64,000 bases of DNA, taken from assembly GCA_012861695.1 (NCBI GenBank), contig JAAOOA010000033.1, forward strand, positions 10,098,325 to 10,162,324, written 5' to 3'. A program made the translations under genes and the position numbers. The notes under the pieces are model-generated. The model saw only the letters and a program-made list of their open reading frames with translations. It searched no databases and was not told the origin of the DNA. Within the stretch, counting starts at the first letter, position 1. The number at the start of each line of letters is the position of its first letter. The stretch comes from Trematomus loennbergii. Its lineage: Eukaryota > Chordata > Actinopteri > Perciformes > Nototheniidae. This document shows, piece after piece, positions 12,778 to 25,422 of the stretch.

Positions 12778-14282
12778 CTGCCGAGACACAATATTTGCAT
12801 CCACTTAGTTACTATAGAAAAATTGTGAATATACTGTACATTTTAAATAAAAATAAAACATTATATTACAAACTATAATTTACATGTGTTAGAAATTCAG
12901 GCACTAGCCTTATTATGATCAACAGAAGGAATTATTAATCAGAATTGTGCTAAACCAAATTGATGTTTTTCAAGGGAACACACGCTTCTCTTCTTTTTCA
13001 CACTTGAGGGAGTTTGCAGGCAAAGTCATTAAACTTCCCCTTAATGAGAGAATGACCTTAAATGACTTTACCCATCCATTAACGTGCTATTGTCATGTAT
13101 CATTGTCCTCCCAATCACAGCGGTCATCCTAATTAACCAGTGGTTACATTCTGAGTTCCTTAACTAATTAATGAAGTGAAGGGGTAGTGTGCTGCAAAGC
13201 AGAACATCCATCACGGCTTGATTGAGTCCAGAATAGTGCACTTTCTCTCTCATTATCACTGATGATATATTGTGCTGTCAGTCTAAACATCCGCTCTATT
13301 TATGATGCTATGCAAAACATGATAATAAGCACAATCAATATTTGCCTCCATTCTGTCCTCCTATCCTGTTTCACACCGTTTACGTAGTTCTTGTTAGTTC
13401 TTTCGGTTTACGATCACAAACAGTGTGTTGTCATATTAGTATTAAGCATGTACTCATTTCAATCTGGGCGGCTAAAAAGCAAACATTGTCTAGTACTTTC
13501 ACACTATTTGTCAAATCTCCTTTTCTTCAGGCAAACAAGGTAATATAGCAATATCTTTAATAAGCAACATATCTATATGACTAACAAAAACCTCCCCAAA
13601 CATATCAGCAACTAAGGAAAATAAACAATAGCATAAATAGTGTTGCCTTTAAATCCATATGCTAGCCTAATGAGGAAAGTGTGCCTAAAAACATCTGTTT
13701 AGGGCAATGCAGGTTTTTCTGTTGTCACTAACAACACCTCATTCAGTAGGATACATTTCTTGCCCACAAATTAATATCACATTTCAAATATTACAATTTT
13801 GTAAATTGCCCTGGGCCTATTCAGGATAATCAATACAATGAATCATTTATAAAGTGAGGCCATAAATGCTGGGGTACTTTAGAATACCTTACCGTACTCG
13901 TATAGCTTGTGATGAATACTAGGAACAGCAGGAATCACCTCAGTGGCAACACATTGATGATAATTAAAATCAACAATTAAATGCTGCACAGCTATGATCA
14001 GTTCTTAGTCCAGTTTTAATGCTCCTTTTATTGAGTTGTTGAATTGTTGAGTCAAGACTTGTTTCCATGTATTTTCACTTTAATCTATTATTTCTTATTT
14101 ATTCAGCTGAGACCACTACAATTAAGTATTTATGTAAATATATTCTGAACTCTCCATCATCTTAGCTATCATTTCAATATTGAACTACACCCACCATTTA
14201 AAGCACCATGTATGAGTGCTACAGAATATACAAATCACTTATTTGTATAAATATCTAATCTCAGGCATCCCTAACATTTTAC

Positions 14283-14503
14283 CTGAGGGTGTAGAGTATC
14301 CGACCGTCATTCCAGATTCTAAGCATGCGATTGGGCGTGGTGATCCAATGGGCATCGGCCTTCTTCGAGTTGCGGAAGAAAGTGTCAGGGATCCAGATCT
14401 TCCCCACCATGTTGCTGTTGAGACGCAGAACCTTCATCGAGCTGTTGAATTTCAACCTCCTGTCGTACCAGGTCTGAGCAAAAAAGATGTCGATGGTGTA
14501 TTC
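14283..14503 (-). CDS. gabrg2: gabrg2 exon 4: core of ligand-binding domain
   Basis: The 221-nt exon runs from acceptor CATCAG to donor CTCAG|GTAAAA and encodes 73 residues starting [17 protein letters not shown] and ending [10 protein letters not shown]. It carries the complementary-face residues of the benzodiazepine site: Phe77, Ala79 and Thr81 in IFFAQT, and Met130 in PNRMLRI. It also has the second glycosylation sequon (KFNSS; mammals NST) and the WIPDTFFRN block typical of the family. Differences from human are few and conservative (for example Ser-Met for Thr-Ile after Asn90), so this is the best preserved part. Confidence 0.98.
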
Positions 14504-15827
14504 CTGATGAAGGATAGAACACAGTTTTACCAGGATGTTGTGTTTAACTTTTAGTTTAGAAGCTGAACAGATTGTATGTAACACACTAGATGAAAGTTTC
14601 AGTTTGTCAGGAAATCCTTGCAAACAGTATTGTTTGCAACCAGTGCTGTCAACAATATGTGGCTTTTTACTTTGAGATGCAATGAGATCAAACCAAACTG
14701 CGGGCTGCAAAAACACGACTCTTTTCTTTTGGCTGAGGGGATCTTTTCTATGCCAGTGGAAACTTAATAGTGGAACACATTTGCATACACTATTTTCTCA
14801 GACAAGACGTTCTTTTGTCCCTACTAGAGACTTATGTTGAAAGACCATCTTAACGCCCTCAACCTGAAAGTTAAATGTTCATCTGGGCAATTAATAATTC
14901 CCCTTGTTTGGCTCAAGTATTACCTAACCTCATAACCTGCTGCCTTGGCAGCACTTTGTCCTGAGCTTGACAAAACCAGTTCCCTATTCAGCCCCTGAGA
15001 GCTGTGTTAGAACGCACATATGAGCGATGGAAAGAGGCAAGTGCCGTTGCATCAGTTGAAGAGCTAAGAGCAAATATGTGATGTGGTCTAATGTGAGAGG
15101 GAAAAGAGATGCTGGGAGAGGGGGTTATCAGTCTCTTATTTATTTAGTTATTTGGATGGTTGAGCCCTTAGGTTCAAAGAGAAGTACAGCAGTCGAGAAA
15201 AAAAGAAATCTGAGGATTTGTGTGCAAGAGGGCATAGAGGCATTAACTTTCTGACAAAGCTTAGCCCAACAATAAAGCCTAAGTCCATGCCAAAGAGCAC
15301 TAAACGAGATTTGAAAAACAACATTTTCACCAGGCAACATTCCCATCCTTTGAACATCCTTTTTTGTACGGAGGAAAGGCAGACAGGTCAAATCCAATGA
15401 TGAGAGAGAGATTGAATGCCTTAGGATCTTCATCTGGGCCCTGCTGAGTCGGATGAACATATTTCTTCCCCTTCAACAATATATTCTCTCGGATCTTTCG
15501 CAAAGCCACACTTCTTTCAGAAAGCTAAACGCATCCAAGAAAAGCTAAGAACTCTGAGCTCTAGTGGCTAAAAACATACATTTATTATTCTTTCTCTTCT
15601 TCAAATCTCTCCCACTCTTTCTCTCTGTTCATCTGTCCAATCCCTTCCCCCCTATCTAACATGAGTTGCAATTTCGCTTTAGTTCAAATAACTCTGCATG
15701 ATTACAAATAATGTTCATGCTTTGATGCTCTTTAGAAAATGTACCTACTACACTATATTTGTCACGTCATAGTGTGAACACACCGGCCCGACCGCGCATT
15801 ATTTCAGTTCAGCGTGATGCCCTCGTC

Positions 15828-15851
15828 ACACACACACACACACACACACAT
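15828..15851. repeat. (AC)n microsatellite
   Basis: About a dozen perfect AC units, gabrg2 intron 3. Confidence 0.9.
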
Positions 15852-17065
15852 GCACCCGACTCCCTAATGTGAGCAAAAACACATTTTCTAACTGATCCCA
15901 TCAATGCTTCTCTTCCACCATCACAGTGACTGCAGTTATTGAGAGTGGGTGTTTTAGCTAAGACTAAGTGAAATGGAACGCCACCACCATGTAGAGCAGA
16001 CTGCTCCGCAGAATTACAATTGAAGTGGGTTCTCAGCGGGGACATGCCACAGAAAACAATGACACATAAAACAACCTCGAAGTGGGATTTGCAAGAGACT
16101 CATTTTATAATCCTTTTTTCTCTCCACTCCCCTATCAGATGAACAATTATTTTAGTCTTCACTGCAGGATGACAGCTGTACATTCTATTATTATTCCTCA
16201 GTCTTCAAATATAGCAATAATTAGTTGTGCATTGTAACACACATAACACTGCTGATCACAAACATAATGTAGGGTCCTCCTACCTTTATGAACTTGATGG
16301 CTGCAATTCAGCATTTCAAACCCTTCCAACTGTGCAATTATTATTTGTATTAATAGAAATATACTGATGTGTTTTTTTGGAATCTGCTATTGTACAAACA
16401 AGCAGTTCTCCCACTCATATTGGCTCAAACTGATCATCGGTTGAAAGAGTAATATAACAAAGAAACAGACTTGGCTAAGCAGAAATCACAAGCTTCTTAC
16501 ATCTAATGAGAAATTGTGTTAAAAACACATTTTTACTAGGTTAATTTTAATGTGACTTTAACAGTTGTACAATATTAACACTTGTGTGAATTTGTTCATC
16601 ATCAAGGTTAACCTATACAAAACCTGATTTCCAACATTACAAATAACAAATAACCAATGGTATGGTCATGTTAAGATTACTTAAATATTAGATAAAAAAT
16701 AAAAAGGTATCTGGACATAATAATTAAAGAACTGACTGTAATACAATAGTAATAGAATATAAACAGTATTTCTGTTGGTGAACACATTGACTTTCCACCA
16801 TTTCAATGTATTCAATGTATTTAATTCTTGGCAACTAGAGAGTGCAAACATCTTGGGATTTGTCAATTCATGCAGTCATTTGCAAATATGCTGCTTTGAG
16901 ATCTGGCCTGTGTGTTGAGCAACACAATTGCTCAACTGTTAATCAGGATGTTATAAGTGTCTGAAGCAACGCAGATGCAACCAATGAGCCTCATTTATCC
17001 ATGTGATGCAAAGGCCAGTGCAGTGGTTAAGTAGCAGATTGACACCTGCATTGTGTTGCAACACT

Positions 17066-17262
17066 ACAAGGGCAGTGGGGCAGCATAGTGATTAGATGGA
17101 CCCACCAATCCAGCATGACAGAAAGCATCTGCCCTGCTGAAGTGTGCTTGAGCAAGACACTGAAACTCTGCCAGAGAAGAGAGCTACTCTCCGGATCATT
17201 ATACGCTCAGCTCCCTGAGGAAAGAGTTAGGCTGAACTCACATTTTTATAATACAGATAAAC
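17066..17262 (+). repeat. Degraded tRNA-derived SINE-like repeat
   Basis: The motif GCAGCATAGTGATTAGA resembles an A-box head, followed by CTGAAGTGTGCTTGAGCAAG and ACACTGAAAC, a string common in fish SINEs. No clear tail or target duplication. Gabrg2 intron 3. Confidence 0.45.
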
Positions 17263-17342
17263 TCCTTTAGTTATACATGCCATGTCAGGCTGATTATTGA
17301 TAACAAGATGACACATTAACTCCATATTTCAGTATTACTCAC

Positions 17343-17410
17343 CATATTGATGGCATTTACCGGCCCGATGCTGTTGACAAACATGTCTGTGTGGATCACT
17401 GTTGGTTTGA
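17343..17410 (-). CDS. gabrg2: gabrg2 exon 3: beta-strand and benzodiazepine-site loop
   Basis: The 68-nt exon lies between an acceptor TTTGCAG and a donor ATG|GTGAGT. It completes a split Val codon and encodes [22 protein letters not shown]. By alignment, Met57 of the benzodiazepine pocket is kept, but the neighbouring Tyr58 of mammalian gamma-2 is Phe here (DMFVN instead of DMYVN). The exon length equals that of the mammalian exon 3. Confidence 0.96.
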
Positions 17411-20400
17411 CTGCAAAAAAAGCACAGAAAATACATTTTAGAGATGATTTATCATACACTTGCACAACAAGTTTCAGAAGTTTTGTCTTTCATCATTATC
17501 AGTGAACAAAGGAGTGAAATGATAATGCTTTGAATACGGAGCTGCTGTAAAAACATCACTGCTCAGCTAGCTTTCAGTTTAATGCCATGTTCAAATCTAA
17601 TATACAGCTATATGATTAAATCATCAAAAAGAAGGTTTGAATTATTGCAAGCTGTCTGCTGTAAGGTCAGTGAAATGCAACGTTTTATCATGGAATTAAT
17701 TTTTTTATCCGGCTTCAATTTCACAATATGAAACATCATTCTAATTTTGCTACAGGCAAAAGCAACCAATTGATTTTATATAACATATCAAGCCAATATT
17801 TTAATGCCAAATGTAAAAGGAAAACAAAACAGAAAATTGTTTTTTTTGGTTTAAGAAATAATGATGTTCGAACTGTCTCTTGTGATTGGCGGTCGAACTT
17901 TTTAATCCGTTGTTGCTGCCTGTGGCTACAGTATAACAAAAGTTGGAGAATTCATATTTTGATAATATCTGGCCCTATTCATGTAAGGTCCACTGTACAA
18001 GTTAATGACATTAGGTTCACCCGGACATAAACTTAAATTAAATTGTCCAACTTTAATTTTACCACCCTATTACATTATCATCATTCTACCACGTCTAGGA
18101 TACATCAGATAGTGCTGAAGAAATAGAAACCCTTGTTCTTTTGAGTGCAAGCAGACTACATCAGAGCCTACAGGGCCAACTTCATCTTCAAAAAGGCTTC
18201 CTGCCGACGTCAGAGAATCACACGCTTTGTCTGTATTCACGGCCTGACTCCTATCCCATTTACCACAGTACCTTTGTGCCTTCTGCTACATCCCATCCAT
18301 CCCTTTCCTACTCTTCAACGCCTCAAGCCTGTGAGCACCTCTTGATAACAAATCAGTTACTGTCTTTTCTTACTGACCTGCTGAGACGCGCATTTAGGTT
18401 AGAAGTGCCCTGAAATCTTGACAAAGATTTGACAATGATTTCAGGGAAGATTACAATTCTTAGCTCCCAAGAACAAATATGTCAGATAACATTACAGCAG
18501 CGGTTACATCACAAACTGTTAAATATTGCAAATGTATCTTTTCGTCATGTATTCACTGTCAAATGAATGCTCTGTCAGATGCTCTAGTCAGCCTTGATCA
18601 GTTATTTGCTGTGTAATGCGTATGTTTATGGATGACTGGACTGGAGAGGAGAGTAAGGTTGAGAGATAGCTATAGTGAGTGTGAGAGATATACAGACGGA
18701 GTGAGTGCAGGTTTGCATCCATTTTTCATGTCACTCACAGGCAAACATACATACATACATGCATACATGCATTGCAACCCGTCCAAACTCACAAACACAC
18801 ACATGATATATCAGTGAGTGGCATGGAAAAGAGTGCATGTTATTGAGTTGACATACTAAGAATGTATGTGATGCAGAAACTATGTAACACTGGACTGGAT
18901 TATTAGTAAATCACATACTACAGTCATGGCATGAATAGGACACTAATTCGCAAAAATACATGGCAAGTGGCTGTCTTTCATAAATGCAATACCGAGTGAC
19001 AAAGAAACATCATTTTAAGAGGCCAGTGAACACAGTGGCTGTGCTAAGATTGCTAACTTGCAGTCAGAGACAACATATTACATCCCAACATAACCACTAC
19101 ACATGAATATTGGTAAATACCTGATCTAATTAACTCATATTGTCCAAATACTGCACCATGCATGAGTTATCTAGACCTATTAATTACACTCACTGTAATG
19201 CCTTACAGTATGTCCTTGCATTTGCTCTTTATATGTGTGAGTTATATGGAACATCATTGTATTTTAAAAGGCACTGTCCTTCATCAGCACCATGTGTGTA
19301 TTTTGATTTAAGAATACACGTTTTCTCTCTCCCTCTCTTTCTCTCTCTCTGTCCTATTTGCTTCAGTGTTCATACATACAGTAGACTCTGTGGGCATTAA
19401 AATTGAATGAGCATCACGATGGACTTCAAAGGGAGGCTGTGGCACAATCAGCAATGAATCTAAATCCACAGCATTGCATCGCTGTGAGGAGTGGAGCAGA
19501 ATCTTCACTTTGCTTCAGTATAGTTGGTTGGTTGGTTGATTGGTGGATCAGATGACAGTATAGCCAGCTAATTATAACCCCTCTGTAGCTGTGTTACTTG
19601 GCAGCAGCTGGAATGCCAGCACTGAGCGAGCGAGATCATAGCGTGTTTGAAGATGATGGTTAAGACGGTGGCAGCCAGCCGCCCAGCTTCTCGGCGGCTC
19701 TCTGGGCTGAAGACGCACCTCAAAGCACATCTGAGCTGCTCTTCAATTTATAGCACAAGCCCACTTCTAAAGTCTTCAGAATAATGATGCTGCTCTTCAT
19801 GAAATGTGTCACATCATATGTAGCATTGTACATACTGTACAGCACATGAGGGAAACATAAAAGCCAGTTTGAACATCCATGTTACTTGGCTGCTTTCATC
19901 TCCATCATTTCAGTCAATTCATTAGTCATGTTTTAAAGCTGCATCCTGTCAATTCTCTGCAGTTGTTCATCTGTCTTGGTCATTTGTTTCCCTACTTGGA
20001 ATGATTAGCCATGTTTACAATATGCTAGCCATTGGGTAATTGTACCCTTGTGTTGCACTTGAGATGCTTTCTAATTGGCTGGTTCCATCAAGGAAGGTGA
20101 AGAAACCTTGGGGGAGGAGAGCAATAACCTCTCAGTGGCAGTTTTTGAAGAATCACCTTAGGTCAGCAGTGGAGAGAGCAGTGGAGGACCGCAGCTCATT
20201 CCAAATGAGAAGAACACATGAACAATTCCCAAAAATTGATAATCGTTAAATATAAGGCAAGTTCAGAACTCCTTGGTTATGCCAAATGCCACAAAACCTC
20301 AATGTGACAAATTAAATTCCAGCAATGAGGCCTTTGCCTGTAGTATCCCTTTCTTTATCGTCACCATATCCAGTCTGCCTCTGCATGGGCATCGATCTAA

Positions 20401-21044
20401 TAAGGGTCAAAATGCAATAAATTGTTTTGTTAATAGGTAAGTCTAAATGTTGGTGAATCCAAAAGGTAAACCTAATTGAAAACCTTTTTTCTTTCAGAAA
20501 AAGCAATCATCAACGAGTCAGTTAACTGCAAAGAATATTATATAAAGCTTTTCAGTCGAAGACTACTTGTTTGGCCAAAGTTACACAATATAGGTCATTG
20601 TTTTCATCTTTGAAAGGTGTATTCTGCAGAGGTGGGAGTAAGTCCTACATGTGCAAGTCATGAGCAAGTCTCAAGTCTTAACCTACAAGTCTCAAGCAAG
20701 TCCCAAGTCACTGTGGTGAGAGTCAAGCAAGTCAAGTCATTGCTCAGGTCAAGCAAGTCACAAGTCAAGTCATACGAATGAATTCTGATGAATTCCCCCA
20801 GTTTCCGCATTTAAATCAGTTAAAATATTGTGGTTATGAAAAGTTTAGTTTTATTTTCAACATAAACAGCAATGGAGAGTGGGGCGCTGAAATGATAACC
20901 CTATAAGTTCTAAAAGGGCTCTAAAGTGATAACAGGAGTACAACACAAATATTTTACATCAACATGTTAAGCCTCCTGCCCTGGCTCCCCTTCAGCCGGG
21001 TCACAGCATTTCTCCATGGTCTTTCTAAGGTGCTCCCATATGAC

Positions 21045-22087
21045 TAGGGATGGGTACCGAGCCCCGGTATTAAACGGGCCCCGGGGCTGAATTATTAAAG
21101 ACCGTGGTACCGTTAAGCTCCGACGTTATCGGTCTTTTTATCGGTACTGGAGACATCTAAAAAATATGTCATGTGTATTATTGCTACACAAACATTATAT
21201 TGCAGTTTTAGTGTCGCCAACTCCGTTTCTAATACGCAAAAAGACTGCAAAATGCGTAATTTTTAGTATTTTCGATCTCTCCAATCCAGACGAGAGATCT
21301 CTCTCCCCCGCCTGTGTGCGAGGGGGGGGCAGTTTACACACACGCAGCTGCTTCATGCAGCAACACACACACACGGAGGAGATGGCGGAGAGAACGCGCT
21401 CCGAGGTGTGGTTAAACTTTACCCGTCTCGCTCGTTGCCTAAAGTGCAATAAGAGTTTAGCATGTCAGGGCGGTAACACGAGCAATTTGTCTAAACATCT
21501 TGCAAAAGTGCACCACATTCAGACGGAGAAATGCACCGGGTTCGACTGTCTCTCTAGTAGCTCTGTAGCCCCATCCACGAGTAACGTTTCCACGTCAGGT
21601 ATATTATGTATGCTAGCAGCAACACACGGAGCTAACTCAATGATTCAAACATGGGTTAATGATTAGAGGTGAGTTATTTAGTTTGTTAAAGTTTCAGCCA
21701 TTCTGTTCACAGTTCTGTCATCAGATTATTTAATATGATTTGTTAAAACGTTGTTGTTTCTGTTGATGTGAAATATTATGTATTTCATTTAAATAAAAAG
21801 CAATGTTAGTTTTGTTCACAATTTGTTAATTTTCATTTAATCGTTTATTTGAATAGGGACAATGCACATTAATGAACACTTTAGACAAATAATGCTTCAA
21901 GTGTAAATATGCCGGATTTTAGCTTTGAGCTAATTTCCATCCGTAGTCCCTGACATACAACATATAGTTAGTTTACCTCATTTTTCTCTCCAAAAGAACC
22001 GATAAGAGTACCGTTAAAAGACCGGACCGATAAGCGGTATCGATAAAAGTAGTAGTACCGTTAAAACCTTAACGATACCCATCCCTA
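21045..22087 (+). mobile_element. hAT element, 1.04 kb, carrying a BED-finger remnant
   Basis: Ends TAGGGATGGGTACCGA and GATACCCATCCCTA are inverted repeats, flanked by perfect 8-bp duplications CATATGAC (21037-21044 and 22088-22095). Subterminal GATAAG/ACCGTTA-type repeats are frequent. The element lies wholly inside the outer hAT, so it is the younger of the two. It keeps the DNA-binding start of its transposase but not the catalytic part. Confidence 0.93.
21382..21666 (+). pseudogene. BED-type zinc-finger remnant of hAT transposase
   Basis: A 94-residue frame starts MAERTRSEVWLNF. It has the BED pattern: Trp10 and Phe13, Cys19 and Cys22 (CLKC), then His39 and His44 (HLAKVH). BED fingers bind DNA in hAT transposases and ZBED proteins. 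The frame stops at TAG soon after a Ser-rich linker, with no catalytic or dimerisation domain. The open frame extends upstream to an ATG at 21166, but the BED start is the natural one. It could act as a DNA-binding fragment only if transcribed, for which there is no evidence. Confidence 0.7.
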
Positions 22088-22579
22088 CATATGACACTGT
22101 CTCATTGTTTTCCTAACTGTGTCTGTGCACAAAGAAATATTGCATCAAAGCCAATACAACAGAATAGTGTATGTACCAGGGCGCATGATATGTATGTGTG
22201 TGTGTTTGTGTGCAGACAGTGCGACATTAAGATTAAACACATTTCTTTCATTTGGGAACACCCACATATACATATGGAGTTGACCAGATGTGTGTAAATT
22301 ACTGTTCATGGTCATTTGAAAACAAATGCCGTTGTCGAACACACACAACCACCGAACACACACACAGAGCAGAGCTGAGCAGAGCACAAACACACACACA
22401 CATCATGCGCCTTAGTGACCGGACATCTCCTTCATAAAACGAGTAATAGGGGGATTCATCGGGAAGTTCGATGTGTGTGTGGTTAAAACGTAGCAGCCTG
22501 CGGTCGCTCTTTAGCTGTTCTATTGAAAGTAAACACAGTGAAGACGTTGCGTAAAAGGCACAGCTCTTTGCGCGCTGGT

Positions 22580-23854
22580 TAGGGCTGCTCAATTAATCGT
22601 ATTTTAATCGTGATTACGATTTTGGCTTGCAACGATTATGAAAACAACATAATCGAAATAAAACGATTATTTCTTTTATTTGTTTTAAAATTGTTTTTTC
22701 AGTTGAATTATACTTAAAGGTGGGGTAGGTAAGTTTGAGAAACCGGCTCGAGATACACTTTTTGTTATATTCCATGGAATGCTCTTAACATCCCGATAGC
22801 AATGAATATCTTAAGTGCTTTGACAAAAGATCCATAAAAAATGTCATCTGTGGAAGCCGTAATACTGTAAAAAGCACGACCAATCATCTGAGCCGGCCCG
22901 GCTAAAATAACTGGATGGCCTACCTGCCTGTCAGCCTTCCATCTGTGCACAAACTTATCTCGTGCCCTCATTGGTCATGTGCGCGTTCGTGTGTGTTGGA
23001 GGAGGGGCTCTGTAAGGAAGTGGCAGATTTTTTCCGGCTGTGTATTTTCAAATTTTAGCGATCCGGTTTCTCCAAAATTACCTACCCCACCTTTAAAGTT
23101 CAGGGTAATCAACTGTTAAAAACATACTGTTCAAAAAAATGTTCTCCAATAAATTGATGTTTTCAAAGTAAATGGATAATCGTTTTTAATAATCGTGATA
23201 TCAATTATTGACCCAAATAATCGAGATTATGATTTTTGCCATAATCGAGCAGCCCTAGTCTTCAGTACCTGTGGCAACATTGTCACCTGCCTGCGCTCAT
23301 CTCTGAAACCAGACCATGTAAACAGGCTGGTGTTTCTAGCAAAAAATCTTTAAGAGATGAGATGAGCAGCCCAACCAGCATTTGCCATGGTGGCCAAAAC
23401 ATTTTTATTTGGTCTTAAATTGTAGTTCAACATTTATTTCCTGTTACTTCTGGACCATGACGGTGGGCCAGCCTTTAATGTTTAACTGAGTGGAATATGT
23501 TGAATATGCTTTACCAAAATGTTGGCTATATGTTAAGGAGTTTTCAGGTTGTGACAGTGCACTGCAACATGTTTGTTGATCTTGTTTATTGGTATTTATT
23601 ATTTTGATATTATTTATTTAAATGTAGACATGAATGTATAATTTATTTTATTTTATTTTGTATTGGTTTTTCAGTTGATTACCCTGAACGTATAATTCAA
23701 CAGTTAAAAAGTTCAAATTATTATTTGTATTTGTTTTAAAGTACAATAAATGGATGTTTTCAAAGTCAATGAATAATCGCATTTAATAATCCCAATTACA
23801 ATTATTGACCCAAATAATCGAGATTATGATTTTTGCCATAATCGAGCAGCCCTA
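22580..23854. mobile_element. hAT element, 1.28 kb, with nested MITE and an extra internal right end
   Basis: The left end TAGGGCTGCTCAATTAATCG and right end GAGCAGCCCTA are flanked by perfect 8-bp duplications GCGCTGGT (22572-22579 and 23855-23862). A second complete right end of the same family stops at 23257. A TTAA MITE sits at 22714-23096. The right half (23530-23854) shares sequence with the copy at 9223. Gabrg2 intron 2, inside the outer hAT. Confidence 0.85.
22714..23096 (-). mobile_element. TTAA-type MITE, 383 bp, nested inside hAT copy
   Basis: The same family as 3911-4292, in reverse orientation. It interrupts the hAT element at TATAC|TTAA. The related hAT copy at 25116-25422 has the uninterrupted site TATACTTAAAGTTCAGGG, so the insertion duplicated exactly TTAA. 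Gabrg2 intron 2. Confidence 0.92.
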
Positions 23855-25115
23855 GCGCTGGTGCTGCACTTCTCAGAGGCGGAGTTACACGTCCCGCTGC
23901 CTCCTGGTGCTGTAGCTATTTCATGAAGTGAATGAGAGTCCGAGTTCGAAATATATCTAAAATAATGTATGGACTGCCATTTCCCAACATAAACATTACA
24001 GTCTGCAATGAAACGGCTGTCTCCTGTGTGCTCCACTTCCTACTTGGTGCTCCGGTAACTTTCTCGTGCAAACGAGATACAGTATCTTTTTTTTTTTTCA
24101 TTGCCCTTTAGGGGCTCCGTACAATACAAAACAAATGCAAATATTTAATTTTAAAAAGTAAAGTCCTTTCGAGTCATCTGTCTCAAGTCATGAATACCAA
24201 GTCAAAGTCAAGTCAAGTCTTTTATCAATGTTAGTCAAGCAAGTCTTGAGTCCAAAGATATGCGACTTGAGTCTGACTCGAGTCAAGTATGTGACTCGAG
24301 TCCCCCACCACTGGTATTCTGTTTTAATGGTGTGTGTTTCATATGACAGTTGCTGTTTCCCTCTTCAAGTTTGTGTACACTACCGCAAGACAAAACACTT
24401 CATTTGAGCAAACAAATGGTAAGAGTCTCAGCTGCAACTCAATGACATAAAATAAGACGATTTTTTTCTAAACCATTCTTGCCATTTCCTACTTTAATAC
24501 AGCACTACCCTTTGCCCCTACAGAGGTAGGGGCGAAGCAACTCACGGCTAGCATATAGAGTGATAAATCTGTATCTTTCTGTAAGAGTATGTAACATATT
24601 CTGACTTGAACCCGTTTTCCCAGGAATACCGATCCATGAATCAAGTATTCAAGGGTACTGAATATCTCCATATTCTGCTCGTGCAGATGGACGTGACAGG
24701 CTTTAGGATAAATGTGCACTTGACAAGGGAGCCCTGCCCAGCTGTCTGTCAAAGTGAAGGGAGTAAGCTACTTGTCTACTTCTCACAAGACAAGGCTTGC
24801 AGCGCCATGACGGACCGCTCTCCCAACCATAATGCATGTATGTACACAAACACACGTACACATTCTTTATAAAGAGCCCGGCTGCCTGTCATCACACAAC
24901 ACACAAACACACACATAGAATGGACCCAGGCAAACACACAAGGACACAGTGTACTCACCAGCATGGCGTAATAATTAACTAAATTATGTGCATATTAAAC
25001 ACTCAGTGTTTAATTTTAACAGCCAGTGATTAGATCATACTGTATATGGCGTACCATTTTCCTTTGGTGCCTTTATGCAGCAAGATTCAAGTATGTATTA
25101 CATATGTAAAAATAT

Positions 25116-25422
25116 TAGGGCTGTTCAATTAATCGTATTTGAATCGCATTACGATTTTGGCTTGCAACGATTATGAAAACAACATAATCTAAATAAAACG
25201 ATTATTTTATTTTATTTGTTTTTTTCATTTTTGTATTGGTTTTTCAGTTGAATTATACTTAAAGTTCAGGGTAATCAACTGTTAAAAACATACTGTTCAC
25301 ATTTTTTTCTCCAATAAATGGATGTTTTCAAAGTAAATGGATAATCGTTTTTAATAATCGTGATATCAATTATTGACCCAAATAATCAAGATTATGATTT
25401 TTGCCATAATCGAGCAGCCCTA
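25116..25422. mobile_element. hAT MITE, 307 bp
   Basis: The ends are TAGGGCTGTTCAATTAATCG and its inverted partner ending GAGCAGCCCTA. Same family as 9223 and 22580. The 8-bp flanks (AAAAATAT and ATACATAC) do not match, so the duplication has decayed or one end moved. It preserves the empty site of the MITE seen at 22714. Confidence 0.82.

Larger units (their letters stand above)
20627..24313. mobile_element. Outer hAT element, 3.69 kb, containing two further hATs and a MITE
   Basis: The left end is CAGAGGTGGGAGTAAGTC and the right end GACTCGAGTCCCCCACCACTG (18-21 bp, inverted with mismatches). Both are flanked by the perfect 8-bp duplication GTATTCTG (20619-20626 and 24314-24321). Many AAGTC/CAAGT subterminal repeats lie inside each end, possible transposase binding sites. 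Without the nested elements (21045-22087 and 22580-23854) about 1.4 kb belongs to this element. I see no transposase in it. Gabrg2 intron 2. Confidence 0.9.

Noticed and set aside
14216..14554. 112-codon plus-strand ORF
   Set aside because: Antisense shadow of gabrg2 exon 4.
18141..18413. Plus-strand ORFs resembling a short coding fragment in intron 2
   Set aside because: No domain recognised and no matching splice sites; overlapping frames disagree.
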